Origin: Rhodothalassiaceae bacterium
GTDB lineage: Bacteria > Pseudomonadota > Alphaproteobacteria > Sphingomonadales > Rhodothalassiaceae
Assembly (NCBI GenBank): GCA_026004935.1
Contig: BPKC01000001.1
Span: forward strand, 1,341,491-1,405,490
DNA length: 64,000 nucleotides
Direction of reading: 5' to 3'
The notes beneath the pieces are model-generated. The model made no database searches. It had not been told where the DNA came from and saw only the letters and a list, made by a program, of their open reading frames with translations. This document shows, piece after piece, positions 16,243 to 24,754 of this stretch (the first letter of the stretch is position 1; each line of letters starts with the position of its first letter). Position numbers and translations under genes: made by a program.

Positions 16243-17640
16243 TCAGACCTTCAGGATCGCGGCGTCCGCCGGCCAGGTGATGGTCACGACGGCGCCGCCC
16301 TGCGGGCGGTTGGCAAACCGCACGCGCGCGCCCGTGCGCTCGAGCAGCGAACAGGCGATGAAGACGCCGAGCCCCAGGCCGAGTCCCGTCTCGCCCGCCG
16401 GAAGCTCGTCTCCCGCCACCCGCCGGCGCGTGGAGACATAGGGCTCGCCGAGGCGGCCCAGCACGTCGTCGGGAAATCCGGGGCCGTCGTCCGCGATGAT
16501 GATCTCGAGCCCGGCCGGCGACCACCGCGCCTCAAGATCCACGCGCGTGCGCGCAAATCCGATGGCGTTCTCGACGAAGCTGGACAGCGCGTGCAGCAGC
16601 TCCGGCCGGCGCTGAAGGCGCGGCGCGGGGAGGTTCCCGGCATCCGGGACGGGCCGGGCGTCGATCGCGAGCTCGAGGTGGGAACGCTGCTCGAAGGGGC
16701 GGGCCACCTCGCGCAGGATCGCCTCGACCGGCTGGCGGTCGAAGGGATGGGCGCCGGCGCCGAAGTCCCGCTGGCGCAGCCGCTCCAGCGCGTGCCGGCA
16801 GCGTTCGACCTCGCGCAGCATCAGTTCCAGATCCGGCCGGTGCGGGGCGTCGGCCGGCGTGTCGTCCAGAAGGTCCTTGAGGGTCAGCGTGATGGTGCCG
16901 AGCGGCGTGCCGAGCTCGTGGGCGGCGGCCGCCGCCAGCGCCCCGAGGTCGGCGAGCTGGCGCGCCCGCTGGAGGGCCGCCGCGGCGGCATCGAGGGCGG
17001 CGATGCGCCGGCGGCCGGCCTCGGTCGCGCTGTTGGCGTAAAAGGCCACGACGACGATCGCGCTGCTCAGCGCAAGCCAGATGCCCGCCACATAGGTGTC
17101 CGGCAGCATGAAGGGCTCGGTATCGGGCCAGGGCAGCGGCCAGGGGTCGATGGAGATCACAAGCAGCAGCACGAGGGCGAACAGCACGAAGGCGAGCATG
17201 GCGCGCCGGCCCAGCACGCTCGCCGCGATGGTGACCGGCACCAGCATCAGCGCCGAAAACGGATTGCAGATGCCGCCCGTCAGATACAGCACCGTCGCAA
17301 GCTGGAGCATGTCGAAGGCGAGATGCGTGGCGGCCTCGCGCTCGGAGAGCATCGGCGAGCGCCGGTGCGAGAGCATCACCGCGATGTTGAACAGAGCCTT
17401 GAGCGCAATCGCCGGGCCCACGAAATCGACGGGCACCCGGGCATCCAGCCAGCCGGCGACGAAGGCCGTGACCACCGTCTGGCCCGCGATCGAGAGCCAC
17501 CGCAGCCCCACGAGGGTGCGGCAAGGCAGCGCCGGAGGGGACGGCGTGTGCCTCCGGCCGGCATCCTCCGCCGCCGACCGGGCCGGGTCGGGGTAGAACC
17601 CGCCGCCGAAGAGAGAGGTGAAGGACTGGAACGGCCGCAT
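16243..17640 (-). CDS. regB: Redox sensor histidine kinase RegB/PrrB/ActS
   Basis: 465 aa. About six membrane spans (residues 40-200) are followed by a dimerisation/phosphoacceptor segment and an HATPase domain. The quinone-binding motif GGICNPF lies at 122-128 in the third loop. The H-box is AAAHELGTPLGT with H241. C281 lies exactly 40 residues after H241, the same spacing as H225/C265 of Rhodobacter RegB, where the cysteine is the redox switch. ATP-binding boxes ENAIGFA, DDGPGFP and GLGLGLGVF are intact. Ubiquinone-pool reduction is expected to control its activity. The start was chosen at 17640; the longer frame upstream lacks family similarity. Confidence 0.93.
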   Translation of the reverse strand: MRPFQSFTSLFGGGFYPDPARSAAEDAGRRHTPSPPALPCRTLVGLRWLSIAGQTVVTAFVAGWLDARVPVDFVGPAIALKALFNIAVMLSHRRSPMLSEREAATHLAFDMLQLATVLYLTGGICNPFSALMLVPVTIAASVLGRRAMLAFVLFALVLLLVISIDPWPLPWPDTEPFMLPDTYVAGIWLALSSAIVVVAFYANSATEAGRRRIAALDAAAAALQRARQLADLGALAAAAAHELGTPLGTITLTLKDLLDDTPADAPHRPDLELMLREVERCRHALERLRQRDFGAGAHPFDRQPVEAILREVARPFEQRSHLELAIDARPVPDAGNLPAPRLQRRPELLHALSSFVENAIGFARTRVDLEARWSPAGLEIIIADDGPGFPDDVLGRLGEPYVSTRRRVAGDELPAGETGLGLGLGVFIACSLLERTGARVRFANRPQGGAVVTITWPADAAILKV

Positions 17641-17690
17641 GACGTGATCCTGCGTCCAGAACCGGCCGGGGCGCAAGCACGCAACCGCCC

Positions 17691-18860
17691 TCAGAGCCCC
17701 GCCAGCACCTCGGCGAGACGCGCGAGATCCTGCTCGTCGATCCACAGATGCGGGGCGACCCTCAGCAGCTCACCGCGCGCGCTGGTCAGCACCCGCGCTC
17801 CGGCGAGCGCGGCGTGGACGGCGACGACGTCGCGGCTTTCGTGGCGCAGGCCGAACAGATGCGGCGCGCGCAGTTCGGCGGGCGGCGCGTCGAAGCCGGC
17901 CTGCGCGAACAGCGCGATGATCCGCTCCGACAGCTGCGCCAGCGTGCGCGCGGTGCGTTCCGGGCCCCAGCCCAGCACGAGCTCGAGCGCGGCCTTCGCG
18001 AGAGGCATGGCGAGAAACTGGCTGCGCTCGCCCATGTCGTAGCGCCGGGCGCCGGGCATGTAGCGGTCCTGATAGTCCACGAGCCGGCGGAAGTCCTCCG
18101 CGCCCGCGCGCACGATCCAGTTGTCCTCCAGCGGCGGGGCGTCCCACCAGCGCTCGGCGACATAGGTGAAGCCCAGCGCATAGGGGCCGAACAGCCATTT
18201 GTAGCCGACGGTGGTGGCGAAATCGGGCCGCACCGCGCGCACGGAGAAGGGCAGGGCGCCGAGGCTCTGGGAGACGTCGACGAACAGGGCCGCGCCCACC
18301 GCGTCCAATGCCGTGCGGATGCGCACGAGATCGAGGCGGATTCCGCTCGCCCAGTGGACGTTGGGCAGCGCCGCGACCGCCACCCGCTCACCGAACTGCT
18401 CGATCGCCTCCAGAACCCGCGCCGTCCAGTCGCAATCCGCCGGCCCGTCGAGGACGACGAGTTCGGCTCCGGTCTCCCGGGCGCGGCGCGCCCAGCCGTA
18501 GTAATTGGATGGGAACTCCTCGGCGAGCGTGAGGATCACCTGGCCGCGCGCGAGCGGCAGCACCCGCGCGGCGGTGGCCACCGCATAGGAGACGGCGGGC
18601 TGGATAGCGATGGCGTCCGCGGGCGCGTCGAACAGCCGGGCGGCAAGCGCCCGCACCTCTTCCGACGGCGCGAAGAATTCCTCGGCCCCGATCTCCCATG
18701 GGTGCAGACGCTGACGCGCGGCCGCATCGGCGATGGCGAGAAACCGCTTCGGCCAGGGCGTCATGTAGGCGGCGTTCAGATACACGAGATCGCGGGGCAG
18801 ATCGAAGATCGCGCGCTGCGATGCGATCGGCTCCTCGGCGGCGACAGGCGTCATTGTCAT
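17691..18860 (-). CDS. Class V aminotransferase (PLP, fold type I)
   Basis: 389 aa. The PLP lysine is K221 (GYKWLFGPYALG), the cofactor aspartate is D195 (FVDVSQSLGALP), and the N-terminal YLNAAYMTPWP segment binds substrate. The overall pattern matches the cysteine desulfurase/isopenicillin-epimerase-like branch, but the catalytic cysteine loop of desulfurases was not recognised, so a role as aminotransferase or lyase is open. Its start codon overlaps the stop of the upstream glucosaminidase gene by four bases (ATGA). It is followed 50 bases later by regB. Confidence 0.85.
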   Translation of the reverse strand: MTMTPVAAEEPIASQRAIFDLPRDLVYLNAAYMTPWPKRFLAIADAAARQRLHPWEIGAEEFFAPSEEVRALAARLFDAPADAIAIQPAVSYAVATAARVLPLARGQVILTLAEEFPSNYYGWARRARETGAELVVLDGPADCDWTARVLEAIEQFGERVAVAALPNVHWASGIRLDLVRIRTALDAVGAALFVDVSQSLGALPFSVRAVRPDFATTVGYKWLFGPYALGFTYVAERWWDAPPLEDNWIVRAGAEDFRRLVDYQDRYMPGARRYDMGERSQFLAMPLAKAALELVLGWGPERTARTLAQLSERIIALFAQAGFDAPPAELRAPHLFGLRHESRDVVAVHAALAGARVLTSARGELLRVAPHLWIDEQDLARLAEVLAGL

Positions 18861-19852
18861 CCTTCCTGTTCCGGTCCCGGCGGCATGGCGGGCCGCAGCG
18901 GGTTTCGCATGGCGCCGTGCGGCGGTTCCAGCGCGGCGCGCTCGAAGCGGGAAAGCCGGTTGCTGCGGATCACGCTGCGCAGCTCCTCCACATAGGCTTC
19001 GCGGCGCGTGGAGTAGCGGATGAGCGTGCCGGCGAGAACGAGGCCGGCCGCCTCGCCCGCCCCGTCGCGCCTGAGGGCGGCGCGGCGGTACCGGAATTCC
19101 CGATACGCCGGATTGCGGTTGAGGTTGAGCATGTAGGCGCGCACCGAGTCGATCAGATAGTCGAAGGCGCGGATCCGGTAGCGCGCTCCCCTCGGGCGCT
19201 CGAGCGGCACGATGCCGCGCTCGCTGTCCTTCCACGTCCACTGGCCGAACAGCGCGTTGCCCTCGCGCGCGAACCGGGCCGCGCCCCAGCCGCTCTCGAT
19301 CGCGGCCTGGGCCAGCGCGAGCGAGACGGGAACCTCGTCAAGGCGCAGCTCCAGCGCGGCGAACCAGGCCGGCGAAAGAAAGGCGAGGCCCTGGGGAAGG
19401 GCGAAGCGCCGGCCCTGCGCCTCGAGCCAGCGGCGTTCATGGGCGTTGAGCCGGCGCCCGTCCTCCAGCTTGCCGCGCAGCCGCGCCGCCGTCAGCCGGT
19501 CCTCGGCGAGCAGCTCGTTCGCGCGCAGGACGAGCGGCAGCACCGCGGTAAGAAAAAGCTCCTTCTTGAGCCGCGTGTTCCGGAGGCCGCCGAGTCCCGG
19601 CGGCAGGGCGGCGAGCATCCGCCGCGGCACGAGCGCGCGCCTGTCCGGCACGTCGCGCGCCCGGTAGCCGAGAAGCGTGAAGAGCTCCCTGGGATCGCCG
19701 GGCGGGCGCAGGTGCCGGTGGTAGAAGACGCGCTCGGCGAACAGCCGCTTTTCGCGCGCGTGATCGCCCTGATGCAGCGCGAGTCCGGTGACGCCGCCCA
19801 GAACCAGCAGCGCCGCCGCCGCGAAGGCTGCGCGTCGGATGCCGATGGTCAT
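18857..19852 (-). CDS. Bax-like N-acetylglucosaminidase family protein
   Basis: 331 aa. An N-terminal hydrophobic stretch (residues about 6-25) acts as signal or anchor. The C-terminal half is a glucosaminidase domain of the E. coli Bax type: LAQAAIESGWGAARFAREGN contains the expected catalytic glutamate (IESGWG) and NALFGQW follows. Likely acts on peptidoglycan in the periplasm. The ATG at 19852 was taken; an in-frame TTG at 19888 is less likely. It is translationally coupled to the downstream aminotransferase, an unusual pairing. It is divergent from mipZ, with 156 bases between. Confidence 0.82.
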   Translation of the reverse strand: MTIGIRRAAFAAAALLVLGGVTGLALHQGDHAREKRLFAERVFYHRHLRPPGDPRELFTLLGYRARDVPDRRALVPRRMLAALPPGLGGLRNTRLKKELFLTAVLPLVLRANELLAEDRLTAARLRGKLEDGRRLNAHERRWLEAQGRRFALPQGLAFLSPAWFAALELRLDEVPVSLALAQAAIESGWGAARFAREGNALFGQWTWKDSERGIVPLERPRGARYRIRAFDYLIDSVRAYMLNLNRNPAYREFRYRRAALRRDGAGEAAGLVLAGTLIRYSTRREAYVEELRSVIRSNRLSRFERAALEPPHGAMRNPLRPAMPPGPEQEG

Positions 19853-20008
19853 GCCCGGCGGGCCCTTCCCTGCCGCATTGCCGCGCAAGCAGGGCCAAGG
19901 GCTTGCAGGGATCGGCGGCGATCGTCAATAGCAGGCGCTGGTGCGGGCAAGCGGCGATGCTCCCGCGGCCGGCGCGGGCCGCACGGGACGGCGGGCGCGG
20001 GCGAAGCG

Positions 20009-20893
20009 ATGGTGAAGGACGCGATGACGCAGAATTCAGACGATCGGCCGCATGTCGTGGTGCTCGGGAACGAGAAGGGCGGCACCGGCAAGTCCACGAC
20101 CGCCGTGCATCTGCTGTTCGCCCTGGCGCGGACGGGGCTTGCGACGGCGGCGATCGATCTGGACGACCGCCAGCGCACGCTCTCGCGCTATCTCGAGAAT
20201 CGCCGGCGCTACGCGACCGAAAAGGGCCTGCGGCTGCCGCTGCCGCCGGTCGAGATCGTGCCGACGAGCCATGCCGCGACGCGCGAAGAGGCAAGGGCGG
20301 AAGAGCGCCGGGCCTTCCAGGCGGCGCTGGCGAAGCTGGAAGGGCGGGCCGACGTCATCATCATCGACTGCCCGGGCCGCGACTGCTTTCTTTCGCGCCT
20401 CGCGCACGCCCATGCCGACACGCTGATCACGCCGATGAACGACAGCTTCGTCGATCTCGACCTGCTGGCGAGCGTGCATCCGGACAGCTACCGGATCGAA
20501 CGGCTCAGTCTCTATGCCGAGATGGTCTTCGAGGCGAGGAAGCAGCGCGCGCTCACCTTCCGGCGCGAGCTCGACTGGATCGTGATGCGCAACCGCCTCG
20601 CCAATCTCGACGCGCGCAACAAGCGCCGGGTGGAGCGCGTGCTCGGCGAGCTTTCCAGGCGGCTGGGTTTCCGCTTCGTGCCGGGCTTGAGCGAGCGCGT
20701 GATCTACCGCGAGCTGTTCCCGAAGGGACTGACCCTCGTGGATCTCACGCCGGGCGAGGGCCCCGCGACGGGCACGCGGCTCACGCTCAGCCATGTCGCC
20801 GCGCGCGAGGAGCTGAGGCGGCTCGTCGACGCCTTGCGCATCCGCAGGCCCCACCCACATGAGGAAGCGCAGGCGGGCGGAGCGGCGGGCTGA
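20009..20893 (+). CDS. mipZ: Division-plane positioning ATPase MipZ
   Basis: 294 aa, ParA/MinD superfamily. Deviant Walker A NEKGGTGKST (21-30), Walker A' AIDLDDRQRT, and Walker B IIDCPGRD. PMNDSFVDLDLL and RVIYRELFPKGLTLVDL match Caulobacter MipZ closely. Family role: binds the ParB-origin complex, forms a bipolar gradient and inhibits FtsZ polymerisation away from midcell. Start at 20009; an ATG at 20024 is possible. A 35-residue basic, proline-containing tail follows the ATPase core. It is followed nine bases later by the VWA gene, so they are probably co-transcribed. Confidence 0.93.
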   Translation: MVKDAMTQNSDDRPHVVVLGNEKGGTGKSTTAVHLLFALARTGLATAAIDLDDRQRTLSRYLENRRRYATEKGLRLPLPPVEIVPTSHAATREEARAEERRAFQAALAKLEGRADVIIIDCPGRDCFLSRLAHAHADTLITPMNDSFVDLDLLASVHPDSYRIERLSLYAEMVFEARKQRALTFRRELDWIVMRNRLANLDARNKRRVERVLGELSRRLGFRFVPGLSERVIYRELFPKGLTLVDLTPGEGPATGTRLTLSHVAAREELRRLVDALRIRRPHPHEEAQAGGAAG

Positions 20894-20901
20894 CGCGGAT
20901 C

Positions 20902-21699
20902 ATGGCGAAAGAAGACGACAGGCGGCGTACGGATCAGGCGGCACCCGCGACCCGGACGGCGGGCGCGCAACCGCTGCGGCCGGAGGTCGCACGCTTTCTC
21001 GCCGAACTCGAGGCCCGCGCGCCCGCCCGCAGCCGGGCCGGCAGCCGGCAGGTGCCGGCGGATGCGACAGGCGCCGCGGCCCCGCGCGCCAATCTGCTGT
21101 TCGCGCTCGATGCGACGATGAGCCGGCAGCCGACCTGGGATCTGGCGGTGTCCATCCAGGCGGACATGTTCCTCGAGGCGGCGAAGTTCGGAGGGCTCGC
21201 CATCAAGCTGGTCTATTTCCGCGGGCTCGGCGAGTGCCGGGCGACGGGTTTCGTGCGCGATCCCGTCAAGCTCGCCGAGCTCATGACCGGGATCACCTGC
21301 CGGGCCGGCCGCACCCAGATCGCCCGCGTCCTGCGCCACGCCGTGCGCACGGCGCGCGAGGACGGGCTCAAGGCCATGGTCTACGTCGGCGACTGCTGCG
21401 AGGAGAACCCGGACCAGCTTGCCGCCATCGCCGGCGAGCTGGCGATCCTGGGCGTGCCCATCTTCCTGTTTCACGAGGGCGGTGACGCCTTCGCGCGCCG
21501 GGTGTTCGAGGAGCTCGCCCGGATCACGAAGGGCGCCGCGCTCGCCTTCGATCCCGCAAGCCCGCATGAGCTGGCGGCGCTGCTCAAAGGGGTTGCGGCC
21601 TACGCCGCCGGGGGAGACGGGGCGCTCCAGGCGCTGGCACGGCGGGAGGCGCCGGCCGGGGCGTTGCTCGCGCATCTCGCGCGCGCAGACGGCAGCTAG
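20902..21699 (+). CDS. VWA-like domain protein
   Basis: 265 aa. A charged, proline/alanine-rich N-terminus (1-60) leads into a von Willebrand A-like fold. The metal-site motif appears as DATMS (70-74), with further conserved positions in GRTQIARVL and VYVGDCCEENPD. No signal peptide. It would bind a metal-dependent protein partner; the partner is unknown. It sits between mipZ and the DnaJ-domain gene with very short gaps, a context shared by related alphaproteobacteria as far as I recall. Function cannot be stated further. Confidence 0.75.
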   Translation: MAKEDDRRRTDQAAPATRTAGAQPLRPEVARFLAELEARAPARSRAGSRQVPADATGAAAPRANLLFALDATMSRQPTWDLAVSIQADMFLEAAKFGGLAIKLVYFRGLGECRATGFVRDPVKLAELMTGITCRAGRTQIARVLRHAVRTAREDGLKAMVYVGDCCEENPDQLAAIAGELAILGVPIFLFHEGGDAFARRVFEELARITKGAALAFDPASPHELAALLKGVAAYAAGGDGALQALARREAPAGALLAHLARADGS

Positions 21700-21735
21700 G
21701 GCACGCACGGCAGGGCAGGGAAGGCAGGGGCGACC

Positions 21736-22458
21736 ATGGCCACCGCGTTCTTGACGGGTCTGCTCGCTCTGCTCGCCTTCGTTCTGCTGCTGCTCCTTGT
21801 CGAGCGCGCGGATCCGGCGAAGCTCGCCCGTGCGCTCGTGTGGCTCGGAATTGCGGCGGTCGTGCTCGTCGCCGGACTGCTGCTCATCAGCGGCCGCTTC
21901 CTTCAGAGCCTTCCCGCGCTTCTGGCGGCGCTCGCCATTCTCTGGCAGCGCGCCGCCCTCCAGCGCCTCACCCGGCGGGGGCTCGCCGGCATGGGTGCCG
22001 GCAGGCGGCGGACGAGCCGGGTGGAGACGGCCGCGCTTGAGATGACGCTGGACCTTGCCACCGGCGCGCTTGACGGCACCGTGCGCCGGGGCCGGTTCGC
22101 CGGGCGGCGTCTTGCGGAACTGGACGAGGAGGAATGCCTCGCCCTCCATCGCGATCTCGCCGGCGACGAGGAAAGCAGGCGGCTGCTGGAGGCCTATCTC
22201 GACAGACGCATGCCCGGCTGGCGCGCGCGGGCGGGGGGCGAAGGCGAGGAGACGGCGGGCGAGTCGCCGCCCGGGCACGGCGGCATGACCCGCGAGCAGG
22301 CGCTGCGGATCCTCGGGCTTGCGGAAGGCGCGGGGCGCGAGGAGATCATCGCCGCCCACCGCCGTCTGATGCAGAAGCTCCATCCCGACCACGGCGGCAG
22401 CGACTTTCTCGCCGCCCAGATCAACGAGGCCAAAAGGGTCTTGCTGGAGGAGGAGTGA
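21736..22458 (+). CDS. Membrane-anchored DnaJ-domain protein
   Basis: 240 aa. Two N-terminal hydrophobic segments (about 3-22 and 34-70) anchor it. The middle is charged and includes a strongly acidic/arginine-rich linker. The C-terminal J-domain (about 180-240) carries the HPD tripeptide in KLHPDHGGSD. The layout (membrane segments first, J-domain last) resembles mitochondrial Pam18/Tim14 and the alphaproteobacterial DnaJ-like proteins thought to be their relatives, rather than classical DnaJ. It would stimulate a DnaK ATPase at the inner membrane face. It lies between the VWA gene and phosphomannomutase. Confidence 0.85.
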   Translation: MATAFLTGLLALLAFVLLLLLVERADPAKLARALVWLGIAAVVLVAGLLLISGRFLQSLPALLAALAILWQRAALQRLTRRGLAGMGAGRRRTSRVETAALEMTLDLATGALDGTVRRGRFAGRRLAELDEEECLALHRDLAGDEESRRLLEAYLDRRMPGWRARAGGEGEETAGESPPGHGGMTREQALRILGLAEGAGREEIIAAHRRLMQKLHPDHGGSDFLAAQINEAKRVLLEEE

Positions 22459-22532
22459 AGCGGCTATCGCGCGGCGCGACATCCGGTCGCAAGCCGGTGA
22501 CCACGCGAGCACGAGGACGGGAGCGCAACGGC

Positions 22533-23948
22533 ATGGCCGAACGGGCGGCGGAACGGCAGGCGGGTGACGGGCATCTGTTCGATCCCACGATCCTGCGTGA
22601 ATACGACGTGCGCGGCATCGTTGGCGAGACGCTGACGGTGCGCGACGCCCGGGCGCTGGGCCGCGCCTACGCCGCGTTCCTCAAGGAAGTCGGGGCGCCG
22701 GCGCGCCTGCCGGTGGCGGTGGGCCGGGATGGCCGGCTGAGCTCGCCGGAGCTCGCCGATGCCCTCATCGCTGGCATCAGGGCGGGCGGACGCGATGTCA
22801 TCGACATCGGCCTCGGCCCCACGCCCATGCTCTATTTCGCGGTCCATCATCTGGGGCTGGCCGGCGGGATCATGGTCACCGGCTCCCACAATCCGCCGGA
22901 CTACAACGGCTTCAAGATGATGGCCGGCATGAAGCCGCTTTTCGGCGCCGACATCGCCCGGCTCGGGGAGCTGGCGGCGGCCGGCCCGCCGGAGGCCGGC
23001 AATCCGGGGCGGGTGATGCGCCGCGAGGTGCTGTCCGCCTATGTCGCCCGGCTCGTCTGCGATGCCCGGATCCCGGCGCTCGACGTGGTCTGGGACACCG
23101 GCAACGGCGCGGCCGGGCCGGCGGTCGAGGCGCTGATCGCGCGGCTGCCCGGCCGGCACGAGCTGCTCTTCGGGGCGGTCGACGGGCGGTTTCCCAACCA
23201 CCACCCGGATCCGACGGTGGAGGCGAATCTCGCCGATCTCAAGCGTGCGGTCCGCGCGCGCGGCGCCGACCTCGGCATCGCCTTCGATGGCGACGGCGAC
23301 CGCATCGGCGCGGTGGACGGCGAGGGCCGCGTCGTCTGGGGCGACCAGATCCTGCTGATTCTCGCCCGGGCGCTGCTTGCCGAGCTGCCCGGGGCACCCG
23401 TGATCGCCGACGTCAAGGCCAGCCAGCACCTCTTCGACGGCATCGCGGCCGCCGGCGGCGAGCCGGTGATGTGGAAGACCGGGCATTCGCTCATCAAGAC
23501 GAAGATGGCCGAAACCGGCGCGCCGCTGGCCGGCGAGATGAGCGGCCACATCTTCTTCCGCCACCGCTACTACGGCTTCGACGACGCGCTCTATGCGGCC
23601 GTGCGGCTGCTGGAGGCGATCGGCGCGGCGGGCCGCAGCCTCGCGGAGCTGCTCGACGGGCTGCCGAAAAGCGCGGCCACCCCCGAAATCCGCCTCGCCT
23701 GCCCCGAGGAGGAAAAGCGCGGCGTGGTGGAACGGCTGGCGCGGCATCTGGCGGCTGAGGGGCGCAGGGTGGTCGATGTGGACGGCGTGCGCGTGATCGC
23801 GGACGACGGCTGGTGGCTGGTGCGCGCCTCCAACACCCAGCCGGTGCTGGTCGCGCGAATCGAGGGGCGGGATGAGGCGGCGCTGGCGCGCCTCGAATCG
23901 GATCTGAAGGCGGCGCTCGAGGCGGTCGGCTTCCAGGCGAAGTGGTAG
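22533..23948 (+). CDS. Phosphomannomutase/phosphoglucomutase
   Basis: 471 aa alpha-D-phosphohexomutase. Phosphoserine loop VTGSHNPP with S118, metal loop DGDGDRIG (about 249-256), sugar-binding loop GEMSGHIFF, and phosphate-binding loop RASNTQP. The protein matches the AlgC/ManB bifunctional branch, converting mannose-6-P/mannose-1-P or glucose-6-P/glucose-1-P for polysaccharide or LPS precursors. Start at 22533 was chosen because the preceding in-frame sequence overlaps the DnaJ gene and is not family-like. It follows the DnaJ-domain gene by 74 bases. Confidence 0.93.
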   Translation: MAERAAERQAGDGHLFDPTILREYDVRGIVGETLTVRDARALGRAYAAFLKEVGAPARLPVAVGRDGRLSSPELADALIAGIRAGGRDVIDIGLGPTPMLYFAVHHLGLAGGIMVTGSHNPPDYNGFKMMAGMKPLFGADIARLGELAAAGPPEAGNPGRVMRREVLSAYVARLVCDARIPALDVVWDTGNGAAGPAVEALIARLPGRHELLFGAVDGRFPNHHPDPTVEANLADLKRAVRARGADLGIAFDGDGDRIGAVDGEGRVVWGDQILLILARALLAELPGAPVIADVKASQHLFDGIAAAGGEPVMWKTGHSLIKTKMAETGAPLAGEMSGHIFFRHRYYGFDDALYAAVRLLEAIGAAGRSLAELLDGLPKSAATPEIRLACPEEEKRGVVERLARHLAAEGRRVVDVDGVRVIADDGWWLVRASNTQPVLVARIEGRDEAALARLESDLKAALEAVGFQAKW

Positions 23949-24135
23949 CCCGTCGCATCCCGGTGGCGATCAGCCGATTTTTGCTCCCGCCGGCTCGTGG
24001 CGCCGGCGGGTCGCCATCGTCCTCGGGGCCTTCCGCCTAACCGCTTGATCGCGCGCCCGTCTCCGCGACCGCCTTCCGCGCACGTCAGCCCGCATGCGCA
24101 AGAAAATGAGCCGGATTCCCGGCCCTTTCGCACGG

Positions 24136-24167
24136 TTTGCCCCCTTGCCATTATCCGGCCGTTAATA
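24136..24167 (+). promoter_or_regulatory. Possible promoter ahead of clpS
   Basis: In the 308-base gap after the phosphomannomutase gene, an A+T-rich patch contains TTGCC-type -35 candidates followed by TTAATAAAG. Spacing is not ideal, so the exact boxes are uncertain. Nothing else is seen in this gap. Confidence 0.3.
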
Positions 24168-24256
24168 AAGATTATGGCATGAGATGAAGAACGGGACCGG
24201 CAGCCGATGCGGCGGCTGCAGCGATGGTGTGGATCAGGTGTTCGTGTGTGCCGGAG

Positions 24257-24655
24257 ATGAAGAGGACCGCGATCGAACGGCTGCTCATGGCGGTTGAGCC
24301 GGGTCTCGAGCCGGCGCTGATGGCGGCCGGAGACGAGGATGGACAGGAAGGCGACGGCGGGCCGGTCACGGGGCTGCTGACCAAGCCCAAGCCCAGGACC
24401 AAGAAGCCGTCGATGTACAAGGTGCTGATGCTGAACGACGATTACACGCCCATGGAGTTCGTGGTCCATGTCCTGAAGCGCTTCTTCCGGATGGACCACG
24501 CGGAGGCCGTGCGGGTGATGCTGCACGTCCACCGCAAGGGCGTGGGGGTGTGCGGCGTCTTTCCCTACGAGGTGGCCGAGACCAAGGTCCACCAGGTGAT
24601 CGACTATGCGCGCAAGCACCAGCACCCGCTGCAGTGCACCCTGGAGAAGGCCTGA
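24257..24655 (+). CDS. clpS: ATP-dependent Clp protease adaptor ClpS
   Basis: Core of about 85 residues with the diagnostic [23 protein letters not shown] and [11 protein letters not shown], and the end [10 protein letters not shown]. ClpS delivers N-degron substrates (Leu, Phe, Trp or Tyr N-termini) to ClpAP. The start is unclear: 24257 gives 132 aa, 24224 gives 143 aa, and internal ATGs would give a tail length closer to Caulobacter ClpS. None has a clear ribosome site. The gene lies directly upstream of clpA, its functional partner. Confidence 0.95.
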   Translation: MKRTAIERLLMAVEPGLEPALMAAGDEDGQEGDGGPVTGLLTKPKPRTKKPSMYKVLMLNDDYTPMEFVVHVLKRFFRMDHAEAVRVMLHVHRKGVGVCGVFPYEVAETKVHQVIDYARKHQHPLQCTLEKA

Positions 24656-24754
24656 GAACGCCCTTGTGGAGATGCGGAGGAAACAATATCTTTACGGATG
24701 GGAGGTAGGCTGAGCATAGTTGTTGCGTGAACCGGGCAGGAAGGAACAGGAATC

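Noticed and set aside
18698-20008. Long in-frame extension of mipZ
   Set aside because: The 437 residues upstream are antisense to the bax-like and aminotransferase genes, while MipZ similarity begins at 20009.
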